NCBI GenBank assembly: GCA_030451965.1
Contig: JAKDNE010000050.1
Location: 1 to 12,777, forward strand
DNA: 12,777 bases
DNA from: Brachybacterium sp.
GTDB taxonomy: Bacteria > Actinomycetota > Actinomycetes > Actinomycetales > Dermabacteraceae
Reading direction: 5' to 3'
The notes beneath the pieces were generated by a model. That model did no database searches. It was not told the DNA's origin and worked only from the letters and a program-made list of their open reading frames with translations. Positions 1-7,441 of the stretch are shown in pieces; positions within the stretch are counted from its first letter, which is position 1; each line of letters opens with the position of its first letter. A program made the position numbers and the translations under genes.

Positions 1-899
1 CAGCGGTCCTGCACGGCGGGGCAGCGATCCGCGAAGGGGCAGCCGGGCGGCAGCTCGGCGAGGTTCGGCGGCCGTCCCTCGAGGGGGACCAGCCGTTCCT
101 TGCCGGCGGTGAGCATGTTCGGCACCGAGCGCAGCAGGCCCATCGTGTACGGCATCCGCGGGGTATGGAAGATGTCCTCGACGGGGCCCTTCTCGACCAG
201 TTTGCCCGCGTACATCACGGCCACCCGGTCCACGTTGCCGGCCACGACGCCCAGATCGTGGGTGATCAGCACGACGGCGGCACCGGTGACCTCCTTGGCC
301 TTCTGCAGGACCTCGAGGATCTGCGCCTGGATCGTCACGTCCAGCGCGGTGGTGGGCTCGTCGGCGATGATCAGCGTCGGATCGTTCGCGATCGCGATCG
401 CGATCATCGCGCGCTGACGCATGCCGCCGGAGAACTCGTGCGGGAATGCCTTGACCCGGCGCTCCGGGGCGGGGATCCCGACGATCTTCAGCAGCTCCAC
501 GGCCCGCTTCTCCGCGGTGCGCGGAGCGAGCTTCCTGTCGTGGAGGGTCAGCGCCTCCTGGATCTGCTGACCGACGGTGTAGACGGGCGTCAGCGCCGAG
601 AGCGGGTCCTGGAAGATCATCGCGATGTCCCGGCCGCGCAGCCGGGACAGCTGACGATCGCTCATTCCCAGCAGGGAGTCGCCGCGGAAGGTGATGTCCC
701 CGTTGATCTTCGCGGAGCTGGGCAGCAGGCCCATCACCGCGAGGGAGGAGACGGACTTGCCGGATCCGGACTCGCCGACGATGCCGAGGAACTCGCCCTC
801 GTCGACGGAGTAGTCCACACCGCGCACGGCGCGCACGCCGCCGGTGGCGTTGGGGAACGTGACGGTCAGATCTTTGACCTGCAGCAGAGGCTCAGGCAC
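1..899 (-). CDS. Oligopeptide/dipeptide ABC transporter ATP-binding protein (OppD/DppD type), C-terminus cut by window edge
   Basis: Cytoplasmic ATPase subunit that powers peptide (or related nickel/opine-type) import through the two permeases encoded just upstream. 299 codons are visible. Walker A GESGSGKS lies at residues 42-49, the Q-loop at Q97, the ABC signature FSGGMRQR at about 156-163, Walker B LIIADEP at 176-182 and the H-loop THD at 213-215. The visible end carries the Cys-containing CPFADRC stretch (C287, C293) typical of the oligopeptide/dipeptide (oligo_HPY) C-terminal region. This places it in the OppD/DppD family rather than a generic ABC ATPase. The start is a GTG at 897-899 that overlaps the permease stop by 8 bp. 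An AGGTGA-like ribosome site precedes it, consistent with translational coupling. Family proteins are usually about 320-350 aa, so the missing part is probably short unless it is a two-ATPase fusion. Substrate cannot be read from this subunit. Confidence 0.93.
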   Translation of the reverse strand, partial: MPEPLLQVKDLTVTFPNATGGVRAVRGVDYSVDEGEFLGIVGESGSGKSVSSLAVMGLLPSSAKINGDITFRGDSLLGMSDRQLSRLRGRDIAMIFQDPLSALTPVYTVGQQIQEALTLHDRKLAPRTAEKRAVELLKIVGIPAPERRVKAFPHEFSGGMRQRAMIAIAIANDPTLIIADEPTTALDVTIQAQILEVLQKAKEVTGAAVVLITHDLGVVAGNVDRVAVMYAGKLVEKGPVEDIFHTPRMPYTMGLLRSVPNMLTAGKERLVPLEGRPPNLAELPPGCPFADRCPAVQDR

Positions 900-1911
900 G
901 GTTCACCTCACTGGTGGGGTCGATGGCATCGCGCAGGGCGTCGCCCACCAGGGCGACGCCGGTCAGCAGGGCGACCAGGAAGGACGCCGGGATCACGAAC
1001 AGCCAGGGTCGGGAGACGGCGGCGCTGGTGCCGTCCTGCAGCAGCGTGCCCAGGGAGACGTCCGGGGCCTGGATGCCCAGGCCGAAGAAGGACAGCGACG
1101 TCTCCGCCAGGATCGCCATGGCGACGCCGAGGGCGCCGTCGATGATCAGCAGGGAGGCGACGTTGGGGATGATGTGACGACGCAGGATGGTCGGGGTGCT
1201 GACTCCCATGAATCGCGCTGCCTTGACGTACTCGCGCTCCTTCAGCGACTTCGTCTGGTTCTTCACGATCTGGGCCATGATCATCCAGCTGAACAGGCCG
1301 ATCGCGAGGACCAGCAGGCCCCAGGCGGGGAGGAACCCGAGCCACTGGAGGGCTGCGGGAAGGTTGCTGGGATCGGCGATGGCGGGGGAGACGATCATCA
1401 GCACGTAGAAGACCGGCAGCACCAGCAGCAGGTTGATCAGCCAGTTGGTGAACATCTCGAACGGTCCGCCGAGGTAGCCGGCGAGCGACCCCATGATCGC
1501 CGCGATCAGCGTCGAGGTGGGGGCCGCGAGGAAGCCGATCAGCAGTGACTTGCGCAGCGCCGAGGTCATCGAGGCGTAGAGATCCACGCCGATCGCATCG
1601 GTGCCGAAGAAGTGTTGGCCGCTCGGCGGGGAGTTGAAGTTGAAGTTGTCCTGCTGGCCCTGCGCATAGATGTTGAAGAGATCGCCGAACAGGGCGAAGG
1701 CCACGATCACGGCCACCAGCACGCCGCCGATGTAGAAGTTCGGCTTGGTCTTGAGCCGGCGCCAGACCAGGCGGCCGCGGGAGATCGGACGATGCGGATT
1801 CCGGTTCCGGTCGTTGGCCCCGGTCCTCTCGGCGAACATCTTCGCGGTGGGGTCGATGTCCTGGGCGAGATCGGCACTGTGGTCAGCAGGCGGCTGAGCA
1901 TTCATCGACAT
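892..1911 (-). CDS. Oligopeptide/dipeptide ABC transporter permease (OppC/DppC type)
   Basis: Inner-membrane permease of 339 aa that forms the translocation channel together with the partner permease upstream. A hydrophilic N-terminal tail of about 55 residues is followed by a first membrane segment at about 59-79. A periplasmic stretch ends in the family phrase HFFGTDAIGVDLYA (about 100-113). Further membrane segments lie at about 122-146, 157-180, 196-215, 254-275 and 305-325. The binding-protein-dependent transport EAA loop (EREYVKAARFMGV...IIPN, 226-250) contacts the ATPase. The ATG at 1909-1911 lies one base after the stop of the upstream permease and has a GAGGG ribosome site. A second in-frame ATG two codons later is the only serious alternative. 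Its end overlaps the ATPase start by 8 bp, so the three genes form one operon. Family assignment is secure; the transported solute is not known. Confidence 0.94.
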   Translation of the reverse strand: MSMNAQPPADHSADLAQDIDPTAKMFAERTGANDRNRNPHRPISRGRLVWRRLKTKPNFYIGGVLVAVIVAFALFGDLFNIYAQGQQDNFNFNSPPSGQHFFGTDAIGVDLYASMTSALRKSLLIGFLAAPTSTLIAAIMGSLAGYLGGPFEMFTNWLINLLLVLPVFYVLMIVSPAIADPSNLPAALQWLGFLPAWGLLVLAIGLFSWMIMAQIVKNQTKSLKEREYVKAARFMGVSTPTILRRHIIPNVASLLIIDGALGVAMAILAETSLSFFGLGIQAPDVSLGTLLQDGTSAAVSRPWLFVIPASFLVALLTGVALVGDALRDAIDPTSEVNRA

Positions 1912-1912
1912 G

Positions 1913-2902
1913 TCAGACCCTCACTCTCGGGTCGAGCGCCGCATACAGCACTTCGGACAGGGTGGAGCTGAGCAGCAGCAGGACGGCGGTGAAGCAGACG
2001 GTGCCGGCCAGCGCGTTGACGTCGGAGGTCTGCACCGCGACGATGCCGTACTTGCCCATGCCGTCCCACGAGAAGATGATCTCGAGGAAGGCGGAACCGG
2101 CCACCAGGGTGCCGAAGCTGTAGGCGAAGTAGGTGGACATCGGGATCAGCGCGACGCGCACGCCGTGCTTGACCAGCGCATGGCTGCGGGTCGCGCCCTT
2201 GGCGCGGGCGGTGCGGATGAAGTCGCTGCCCAGCACGTCGAGCATCAGGGAGCGCTGGTAGCGCGAATATCCGGCCGCGCCGAACAGCATCAGCGCGATC
2301 GTGGGCAGCAGCAGGTGCACGAACCCGTCCCATACCTGCGGGAAGAATCCCTCGGTGCCCGCCGTGTAGGGACCGGTGAAGCGGATCGCCTGGACGCCGA
2401 TCAGGTTGTTGAACTTGGTCGCCACGATCATCAGGATCACGCCGCCGACGAAGGTCGGGGTCGAGATGAGGATGAACGAGGCGTAGGAGACGATCTGGTC
2501 CGAGGCCTTGTACTGACGCACCGCACCCCACACCCCGAAGGCGACGCCGAGGATCGCCCCCAGCAGGGCGCCCAGCAGCAGCAGGCGCAGGCTCAGACCG
2601 GCACGGCCGAAGATCTCGTTGACCACCCAGTCACCGTTGAGATCCTGGCCCAGCTTCTGGGAGAGCGGCTCGAAGACCACGCGCTCGATCCACCACCAGG
2701 TGCGCAGCAGGACCGGGTCCTTGTCGTTGACGCCGTAGGCGGTGAGGATGCCGTCGATCGACTCCTCCGGGATGGGGGGATTGACCGCGAGGTACCGCCG
2801 ACGTGGGAAGAAGAAGAGGCTCGCAGCGATGTACGCGAAGACGGTCGCGACGACCGTCAGGATCAGGTAGTTGACGAACCGTCGCAGGATGTACTTGATC
2901 AT
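1913..2902 (-). CDS. Oligopeptide/dipeptide ABC transporter permease (OppB/DppB type)
   Basis: First gene of the importer operon, 329 aa. It begins with the typical MIKYILRRFV lead into membrane segment 1 (about 11-32). A long extracytoplasmic loop (about 33-104) follows, then membrane segments at about 105-126, 138-162, 196-212, 255-275 and 297-320. The EAA loop lies at about 228-254 (FIRTARAKGATRSHALVKHG...). The ATG at 2900-2902 was chosen because AGGAG (plus-strand 2910-2914) sits 7 nt upstream and the protein starts as OppB proteins do. The reading frame stays open to 3013, but the extra 37 residues are Pro/Arg-rich and unlike the family. The extracytoplasmic loop carries a PRRRYLAVNPPIPEES insert of a kind seen in many actinobacterial OppB proteins. 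No substrate-binding protein gene lies upstream; it may be beyond the left edge. Confidence 0.93.
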   Translation of the reverse strand: MIKYILRRFVNYLILTVVATVFAYIAASLFFFPRRRYLAVNPPIPEESIDGILTAYGVNDKDPVLLRTWWWIERVVFEPLSQKLGQDLNGDWVVNEIFGRAGLSLRLLLLGALLGAILGVAFGVWGAVRQYKASDQIVSYASFILISTPTFVGGVILMIVATKFNNLIGVQAIRFTGPYTAGTEGFFPQVWDGFVHLLLPTIALMLFGAAGYSRYQRSLMLDVLGSDFIRTARAKGATRSHALVKHGVRVALIPMSTYFAYSFGTLVAGSAFLEIIFSWDGMGKYGIVAVQTSDVNALAGTVCFTAVLLLLSSTLSEVLYAALDPRVRV

Positions 2903-3228
2903 GCGGGGACTCCTGGGCTGGAGTCCGGGACGATCCCACGGGAGGCCGGACGGGCACTTCGGCGCAGGCGCGTCCAGGCTGACGAACGTGATCGCATCGT
3001 CGGGATTCCTCACATTCTCGGTGCTCGATCCACAGCGATGCGGATCACAGAGCAGGTTTCTGAACTCTAGGGCACTCGCAGGCGCATCGTCGCGCCTGGC
3101 ACGGCTGCATGGCCGAATTGTTATCCATCGGTAGCCTGTCGCTCCAGTGCGTGGACGTGAGGGAGACTACATCACATGGTGGAAAGACATGGAGTTTTCG
3201 GCAGGACTGTGCTGGGGGTGCTGGACCG
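2903..3228. other. Spacer between divergent oppB-type gene and moeZ (326 bp)
   Basis: No convincing gene lies here. The spacer should hold the promoter of the minus-strand importer operon and that of moeZ, but no pair of good -35/-10 boxes stands out. It contains a perfect inverted repeat at 3079-3098 (separate entry) and a weaker GATCC-N10-GGATC repeat at about 3028-3047. On the minus strand the segment around 3114-3126 reads GGATAACAATTC, a possible weak -10 region. The in-frame extension of the oppB frame into this spacer has no ribosome site and is not called. Confidence 0.6.
3079..3098. promoter_or_regulatory. Perfect inverted repeat CAGGCGC-N6-GCGCCTG, possible operator or leader hairpin
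   Basis: Seven perfectly complementary bases on each side of a 6-base centre, in the non-coding spacer 177 bp upstream of the oppB-type start and 131 bp upstream of moeZ. Such a dyad could be a binding site for a dimeric regulator of the importer operon, or a hairpin in its leader RNA. No regulator gene is adjacent, so the role is an inference from symmetry and position only. Confidence 0.35.
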
Positions 3229-4488
3229 ATGACCACTGCTGAGACGGCGGGCCGCGACGGGCGAGTCGCGCCCGCGCCCCGAGCCGCTATCCGCGAGTGT
3301 GCTGTGGAACCGGCACCCGCTCCCGGGACGGGCTCCGAGGAGCGCTACCTCCGCCAGATGCGGCTGCCCGAGCTGGGCGCGCTCGGTCAGCGCCGGCTGG
3401 CGGCCTCCCGGGTCGCGGTGATCGGAGCAGGTGGGCTCGGCGCGCCGGTGCTCACCTACCTCGCCGCCGCCGGCGTCGGTCAGATCACCCTGCTGGATCC
3501 GGACACCGTGGACCCCACCAATCTCCACCGCCAGGTGCTGTTCACCGGCGACGACCTGGGCCGCTCCAAGGCGGTGGCCGCCGCGGAGCATCTGCACGCA
3601 CTGAACCCCGAGGTCACGGTGCACGCCGTGGTCGATGTGGTCACCCCCGAGAACGCGCTCGAGCAGCTCGCCGGGCACCATCTGGTGCTCGACGGCACCG
3701 ACAACTTCCCGACCCGCTACCTGGCCTCCGACGCCTGCGAACTGCTGGACATCCCCCTGGTGTGGGGCTCCATCCTCGGCTTCGCCGGGCAGGTGAGCGT
3801 GTTCTGGTCAGCCGGCGGGCGCGGGGTGACCTACCGCGACGTGCATCCGGTGCCGCCCCGCCCCGGTGAGGTGCCCAGCTGCTCCGAGGCCGGGGTGCTG
3901 GGGATGCTGTGCGGGGTGATCGGCTCGACGATGGCCATGGAGGCGGTGAAGGTGCTGGCCGGTCTCGGGGAGGTGCTGTTCGGCCGACTCGCCCTGTACG
4001 ACGCGCTGCGTGCCCGCTGGGACGAGCTGCCGCTGGCGAGGGACCCCCGCCGCCGTCCTGTCGAGGCGATCGAGGACGTGATGCTCACCTGCGGGCTGCC
4101 CGGACCGACGGGGCCGGCCCTGGACGAGGTGACCGTCTCCGAGCTGCCCGCCCTGCTGGAGGACGGGGTGCGGCTGATCGACATCCGCGAGGAGCACGAA
4201 CTGCCCGGAGGGATGATCCGCGGCGCGGAGCACCTGCCGATGGCGGCGGTGCTCGCACTGGCCGGGGCCGGCGGTCCCAGGGGCGCAGCAGCAGACGAAC
4301 CCGGTGGCGGCCCCTCGCCGTCGATGCCTCTCCGCACTCTGGACGGGGCCGTGCTGTACTGTGCGGCCGGCTCCCGATCGGGGAGCGTCCAGCGCAGCCT
4401 GGCCGCACAGGGGATCCGGGTGCGCTCGCTCCGTGGCGGCTTCGGCGCCGTGGAGGGCACGGATCTCGCGGTGGCGCCGCCGCGCTGA
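3229..4488 (+). CDS. moeZ: MoeZ-type sulfur-carrier adenylyltransferase/sulfurtransferase (ThiF/MoeB domain plus rhodanese domain)
   Basis: Activates the C-terminal glycine of a ubiquitin-like sulfur carrier (here most likely MoaD) by adenylylation, then supplies sulfur through its rhodanese domain. 419 aa. The N-terminal ~35 residues look disordered. The ThiF/MoeB E1-like domain (about 38-275) shows the nucleotide loop GAGGLG at 66-71, NLHRQ and DGTDNFPTRY. C218 in VPSCSEAGVLG aligns with the family cysteine of MoeZ/MOCS3 proteins. The rhodanese domain (about 305-415) has its active-site loop CAAGSRSG with C378. I see no CxxC zinc pairs, unlike MoeB of E. coli. The rhodanese half carries a Gly/Pro/Ala-rich insert of about 25 residues, and lacks the usual Trp after the final GG. 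The ATG at 3229 has GGGGGTG upstream; an earlier in-frame ATG at 3109 would add 40 residues unlike the family. It converges with moaD, 26 bp away. Confidence 0.92.
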   Translation: MTTAETAGRDGRVAPAPRAAIRECAVEPAPAPGTGSEERYLRQMRLPELGALGQRRLAASRVAVIGAGGLGAPVLTYLAAAGVGQITLLDPDTVDPTNLHRQVLFTGDDLGRSKAVAAAEHLHALNPEVTVHAVVDVVTPENALEQLAGHHLVLDGTDNFPTRYLASDACELLDIPLVWGSILGFAGQVSVFWSAGGRGVTYRDVHPVPPRPGEVPSCSEAGVLGMLCGVIGSTMAMEAVKVLAGLGEVLFGRLALYDALRARWDELPLARDPRRRPVEAIEDVMLTCGLPGPTGPALDEVTVSELPALLEDGVRLIDIREEHELPGGMIRGAEHLPMAAVLALAGAGGPRGAAADEPGGGPSPSMPLRTLDGAVLYCAAGSRSGSVQRSLAAQGIRVRSLRGGFGAVEGTDLAVAPPR

Positions 4489-4496
4489 GCGGCGCC
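4473..4496. terminator. GC-rich hairpin spanning the moeZ stop codon
   Basis: GGCGCCGC at 4473-4480 pairs perfectly with GCGGCGCC at 4489-4496 around an 8-base loop that contains the moeZ stop codon (4486-4488). It sits between two convergent genes, moeZ and moaD. It has no T-run on either strand, so it would be a weak terminator of the U-less kind often proposed in high-GC actinobacteria. It could also simply reflect GC-rich coding sequence. Confidence 0.4.
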
Positions 4497-4514
4497 GGTG
4501 GGGGCCGGGGAGGC

Positions 4515-4820
4515 TCAGCCGCCCGCGAAGGGCGGCAGCACGTCCAGCCGGTCACCGTCGGTGAGGCTCTGCTCGCGGTCCGTGCAGGCCACGGCGTTGA
4601 GCAGGAAGCTCGAGCGGCCGATCACCCGCGCCGCCGCGGCGGAGGCGTCCGCCTCCAGCGCATCGATCGCCTCCTGGAGCGTGCGTGCCTGCAGCGCGGC
4701 CTCATCGGCCCCATATTCGGCCGCTGCTCCCGCGAACAGGCGCACAGAGATCCGCGGTGCGTCGGTGGTCGGGTCGGCCACGGGGATCGTCCCGGTGCTC
4801 GTCGGTTCGATGCTGGTCAT
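4515..4820 (-). CDS. moaD: Molybdopterin synthase small subunit MoaD (ubiquitin-like sulfur carrier)
   Basis: Carries the thiocarboxylate sulfur that MoaE uses to turn cPMP into molybdopterin. 101 aa. After a ~23-residue Thr/Pro-rich tail come the beta-grasp strand ISVRLFAGAAAEYG (24-37) and LTDGDRLDVLPPFAGG at the C-terminus. The terminal Gly-Gly (100-101) is the site adenylylated and thiolated by MoeZ. E. coli MoaD is about 81 aa, so the excess is the N-terminal tail. The ATG at 4818-4820 is preceded by GAGAGGGAG and lies 11 bp after the moaA stop, so the two genes form a minus-strand pair. The reading frame continues upstream across the moaA stop, but no better start is present. The PFAGG ending matches MoaD; this could be ThiS only if context were ignored. 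Confidence 0.93.
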   Translation of the reverse strand: MTSIEPTSTGTIPVADPTTDAPRISVRLFAGAAAEYGADEAALQARTLQEAIDALEADASAAAARVIGRSSFLLNAVACTDREQSLTDGDRLDVLPPFAGG

Positions 4821-4831
4821 CTCGCTCCCTC

Positions 4832-5932
4832 TCAGCCGCCGATCGCGCTCATGGGGCGCTCCGGCTGTACGAAGTCCTCGCTGTCCATGCCATGGCCGGC
4901 CTTCTTCCCCCACTGGGCGGCGCGCCAGATCTCGGCGATCGCCTCGTCGTCGCCGCCTGAGCGCAGCGCACCGCGCAGGTCCGTCTCCTCCCGGGAGAAC
5001 AGGCAGGTGCGCACCCGGCCCTCGGCCGTGAGGCGGGTGCGGCGGCAGTCGGCGCAGAAGGGTCGTGTCACCGACGCGATGATCCCCACCTGCCCGCGAT
5101 GGCGACCACCGGCACGATCGGTCACCTCGAACAGCTCGGCGGGCGCGCCGTTGCGAGCTTCGGCCACGGGGGAGAGGGCGAAGCGGTCGGCGAGCATCGA
5201 GTGGACATCCCCGGCGGTGATCATCGAGCTGCGATCCCAGATGTGGTCCGCATCCAGCGGCATCTGCTCGATCACCCGCAGCTGGAGGTCACGCTCCAGG
5301 CACCAGTCCAGCAGGTCCGGCAGCTCATGGTCGTTGACCCCGGGCAGCAGCACGGCGTTGATCTTGATCGGCGACAGCCCGGCCTCGCGCGCGCCGTCGA
5401 TGCCCGCCAGCACTCGGTGCAGCAAGGGGCGCCGGCTGAGACGTTCGAAGGTCTCCGAGACCACCGAGTCCAGGGAGACGTTGATCCGGTCCAGGCCCGC
5501 CGCGCGCAGCGGAGCGGCGCGGTGGTCGAGGCCGATCGCATTCGTGGTCAGCGAGATGTCCGGGCGCTGCTCGAGCGAGGCGACCCCGGCGATGATCTCC
5601 TCGAGATCGGGACGGGTCAGCGGCTCCCCACCGGTGAAGCGGACCTGTTCGATGCCCAGGTGCTCCACGCCGATGCGCACCAGGCGCACCACCTCGTCCA
5701 CGCTCAGCAGCTGATCCTTCTTCAGGAACGTCATCCCCGAGGCGGGCATGCAGTAGGTGCAGCGCAGGTTGCAGAAATCGGTCAGCGAGAGCCGCAGGTC
5801 GGTCGCCTCCCGGCCGAAGCGATCCGCGAGAGCAGGGGTAGCGGGACGATCGGAGGTGTCCGGGAGCGACGCGGCCGTCTCGTCGGTCCTGCGCGGAGTC
5901 GGCATCCCCAGCGAGATGCGGCGCGAAGCCAT
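4832..5932 (-). CDS. moaA: GTP 3',8-cyclase MoaA (radical SAM)
   Basis: First enzyme of Moco synthesis: radical SAM conversion of GTP to 3',8-cyclo-7,8-dihydro-GTP, which MoaC then turns into cPMP. 366 aa. The SAM-binding 4Fe-4S motif is CNLRCTYC (C54, C58, C61), followed by FTGGEPLTRPD (99-109). The second, substrate-binding cluster is C293-x2-C296-x13-C310. The protein ends in Gly-Gly (SAIGG), a conserved MoaA feature needed for catalysis. Only the usual ~40-residue actinobacterial N-terminal tail exceeds the core. The ATG at 5930-5932 has AGGTGA just upstream; the open frame continues far upstream but without MoaA-like sequence. moaD follows after 11 bp. The gene is divergent from moeA, with a 249-bp spacer between them. 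Confidence 0.97.
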   Translation of the reverse strand: MASRRISLGMPTPRRTDETAASLPDTSDRPATPALADRFGREATDLRLSLTDFCNLRCTYCMPASGMTFLKKDQLLSVDEVVRLVRIGVEHLGIEQVRFTGGEPLTRPDLEEIIAGVASLEQRPDISLTTNAIGLDHRAAPLRAAGLDRINVSLDSVVSETFERLSRRPLLHRVLAGIDGAREAGLSPIKINAVLLPGVNDHELPDLLDWCLERDLQLRVIEQMPLDADHIWDRSSMITAGDVHSMLADRFALSPVAEARNGAPAELFEVTDRAGGRHRGQVGIIASVTRPFCADCRRTRLTAEGRVRTCLFSREETDLRGALRSGGDDEAIAEIWRAAQWGKKAGHGMDSEDFVQPERPMSAIGG

Positions 5933-5955
5933 CTGCTCACCTACTTCCGATGCGG

Positions 5956-5965
5956 TCCGGCCGGA
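5956..5965. promoter_or_regulatory. 10-bp palindrome TCCGGCCGGA in the moaA leader region
   Basis: A perfect palindrome 24 bp upstream of the moaA start, between the candidate -10 box and the ribosome site. It could be an operator or a short RNA hairpin covering the leader. It is short and GC-only, so chance occurrence in this DNA is quite possible. Confidence 0.2.
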
Positions 5966-5981
5966 GCCGGGGTCAGCACCC

Positions 5982-5987
5982 AGCATA
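5982..5987 (-). promoter_or_regulatory. Candidate -10 box (TATGCT) for moaA-moaD
   Basis: On the minus strand TATGCT lies 49 bp upstream of the moaA ATG and is one of the few A/T-containing hexamers in the spacer. It would place transcription start near 5975 with a leader of about 43 nt. No good -35 hexamer is visible 16-18 bp upstream, so the call rests on the -10 match and position. Confidence 0.35.
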
Positions 5988-6105
5988 CGGGCGAGAGCGG
6001 TGCGGTGGTGGGGACCGATGGTCTGTCCTCGTCCGCGACCGCCGGGGCGTGCCGGGCGGCCCGGGCCCGGAGGACCGCCAGTGCAGCGTGGGAGACCGGG
6101 CACGC

Positions 6106-6111
6106 CATACT
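6106..6111 (+). promoter_or_regulatory. Candidate -10 box (CATACT) for the moeA operon
   Basis: CATACT lies 70 bp upstream of the moeA start. A poor -35 (TGCAGC at 6082-6087) lies 18 bp before it. Start of transcription would be near 6118, giving a leader of about 64 nt. It is the best A/T-containing candidate in the moaA-moeA spacer on this strand. Confidence 0.3.
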
Positions 6112-6181
6112 GGAAGGGCACCGAGGGGAGCATCACCCGGGGTGCGGACCAGACCGGCCCGGCAACAGGAAAGAGCGCGCG

Positions 6182-7441
6182 ATGTCCGATGACCAGCGGA
6201 CCCCCCTGACCGATCACGTGGCGGACGCGGTCGCACTGCTGGGGACGGTGCGCGGGACCGAGGTGCTCCCGCTCGACGGGAGGGCCGTCGGACGGGTCGC
6301 CGTCGCCGAGCAGCGCTCCCGTATCGACGTCCCCGGTCATGACAACTCGCAGATGGACGGCTTCGCGCTCGCCTCCGCCGCTCTCGCCGCCGCCGGCGAG
6401 ACCGTGACCCTGCCGCTGGGGACGATGATCGCCGCCGGTGACGCCCCCGGCGTCCTGAAGCCCGGGACCGCCCGCCCGATCATGACCGGGGCACCGATCC
6501 CCGACGGCGCGGATCTGGTGATCCCGGTCGAGGAGAGCTCCCGGGGCCGATTCACCCCGTCGGCCGCCACGGACACCACCGTCACCCTTGAGCCCACCGC
6601 GGTCGCGCCCGGCCGCTTCGTGCGCACCCGCGGCTCGGACACCCGCCGAGGCGACACCGTGCTCCGCGAGGGGCGCCTGCTCACCCCGCCACGGATCGCC
6701 CACCTCGCCGCCTGCGGGATCCGTGATGTCGAGGTCCTGGCACCGGTGCGCACGATCGTGCTGTCCACCGGGTCCGAGGTCCGCTCCGCCGGGGACGGAG
6801 CGCCCGACCCCGGTGCCCTGTTCGATGCCAACGGCCCGGGACTCACCGCAGCCCTTGCCGAGGCCGGCGCCGAGGTGGTGCACACCGGCGCAGTGCCAGA
6901 CGACGCCGCGGCGCTGCTGGAGCAGCTGCGGGGGCAGATCCTCGCGCACGACGCCGACCTCGTCGTCACCAGCGGGGGCGTGAGCATGGGAGCGGTCGAG
7001 GTGGTCCGCCACGCTGCCGAGCACGACGGGGCGGCCCTCGCCTTCCCGACGGTCGCGATGCAGCCCGGCGGACCGCAGGGCATCGGCACCCTCGAGGTCG
7101 ACGGGCGCCGCGTCCCCTGGCTGGGGTTCCCCGGGAACCCCGTCTCCGCCCTGCTCAGCTGCGAGCTGATCGCCCGGCCCGCACTCGGTGCGCCGGCCCG
7201 ACGGCGGCTGCGCCTGCCGATCCGGCTCGAGGCCGAGGAGCCCTCGCCGCCGGGCCTGGACCAGTACCGTCGAGCCCGGGTGCTCCCCTCGGGGCGGGTG
7301 CGCCTGGTGGGCGGTGCCTCCTCGCACCTCCTCGGCGGGTATGCCGCCGCCGACGCCCTGGTGCTGGTGCCCCGGGGCACCGCCGTGGTGCACGACGGCG
7401 ACGAGCTCGAGACCCTGCTGATCCCTGGAGGAGACTCATGA
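6182..7441 (+). CDS. moeA: Molybdopterin molybdenumtransferase MoeA
   Basis: Inserts molybdate into adenylylated molybdopterin to give Moco. 419 aa, close to the ~411 of E. coli MoeA. The domain I/III signature DNSQMDGFA starts at D54 and includes D59, an acidic residue conserved in MoeA. MTGAPIPDGAD lies at about 101-111. The MoCF-biosynthesis domain has VVTSGGVSMG (about 261-270) and GFPGNPVSALL (about 315-325), followed by the small C-terminal beta-barrel (about 335-419). The ATG at 6182 has AGGAAAGAG six bases upstream. The same frame is open for 361 codons upstream, antisense to moaA, but that part has no MoeA similarity. The stop overlaps the moaC start as ATGA, so this is the first gene of a translationally coupled Moco operon. 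Confidence 0.96.
   Translation: MSDDQRTPLTDHVADAVALLGTVRGTEVLPLDGRAVGRVAVAEQRSRIDVPGHDNSQMDGFALASAALAAAGETVTLPLGTMIAAGDAPGVLKPGTARPIMTGAPIPDGADLVIPVEESSRGRFTPSAATDTTVTLEPTAVAPGRFVRTRGSDTRRGDTVLREGRLLTPPRIAHLAACGIRDVEVLAPVRTIVLSTGSEVRSAGDGAPDPGALFDANGPGLTAALAEAGAEVVHTGAVPDDAAALLEQLRGQILAHDADLVVTSGGVSMGAVEVVRHAAEHDGAALAFPTVAMQPGGPQGIGTLEVDGRRVPWLGFPGNPVSALLSCELIARPALGAPARRRLRLPIRLEAEEPSPPGLDQYRRARVLPSGRVRLVGGASSHLLGGYAAADALVLVPRGTAVVHDGDELETLLIPGGDS

Noticed and set aside
388..405. Tandem GCGATC hexamers
   Set aside because: They encode the Ala-Ile repeats before Walker B in the ABC ATPase, a normal family sequence.
2903..3013. Longer start for the oppB-type permease
   Set aside because: The added 37 residues are Pro/Arg-rich, not membrane-like, and a good AGGAG sits before ATG 2902.
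1910..3070. 386-codon plus-strand frame antisense to the oppB-type permease
   Set aside because: Gln/Asp/Arg-rich shadow translation; the permease on the minus strand has clear membrane segments and an EAA loop.
3114..3126. Stretch reading GGATAACAATTC on the minus strand, like half of the E. coli lac operator
   Set aside because: Only one half-site matches and the surrounding sequence has no dyad symmetry; probably chance.
3109..3228. Upstream in-frame ATG giving moeZ a 40-residue longer N-terminus
   Set aside because: The added residues do not resemble the family, there is no clear ribosome site, and ATG 3229 has a G-rich site upstream.
5933..6181. Moco riboswitch upstream of moaA or moeA
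   Set aside because: I could not recognise the conserved elements by eye; a covariance-model search would decide.
5933..7393. Very long minus-strand open frame upstream of moaA, antisense to moeA
   Set aside because: High-GC DNA leaves antisense frames open; the translation is Gly/Arg/His-rich and moeA on the other strand is unmistakable.
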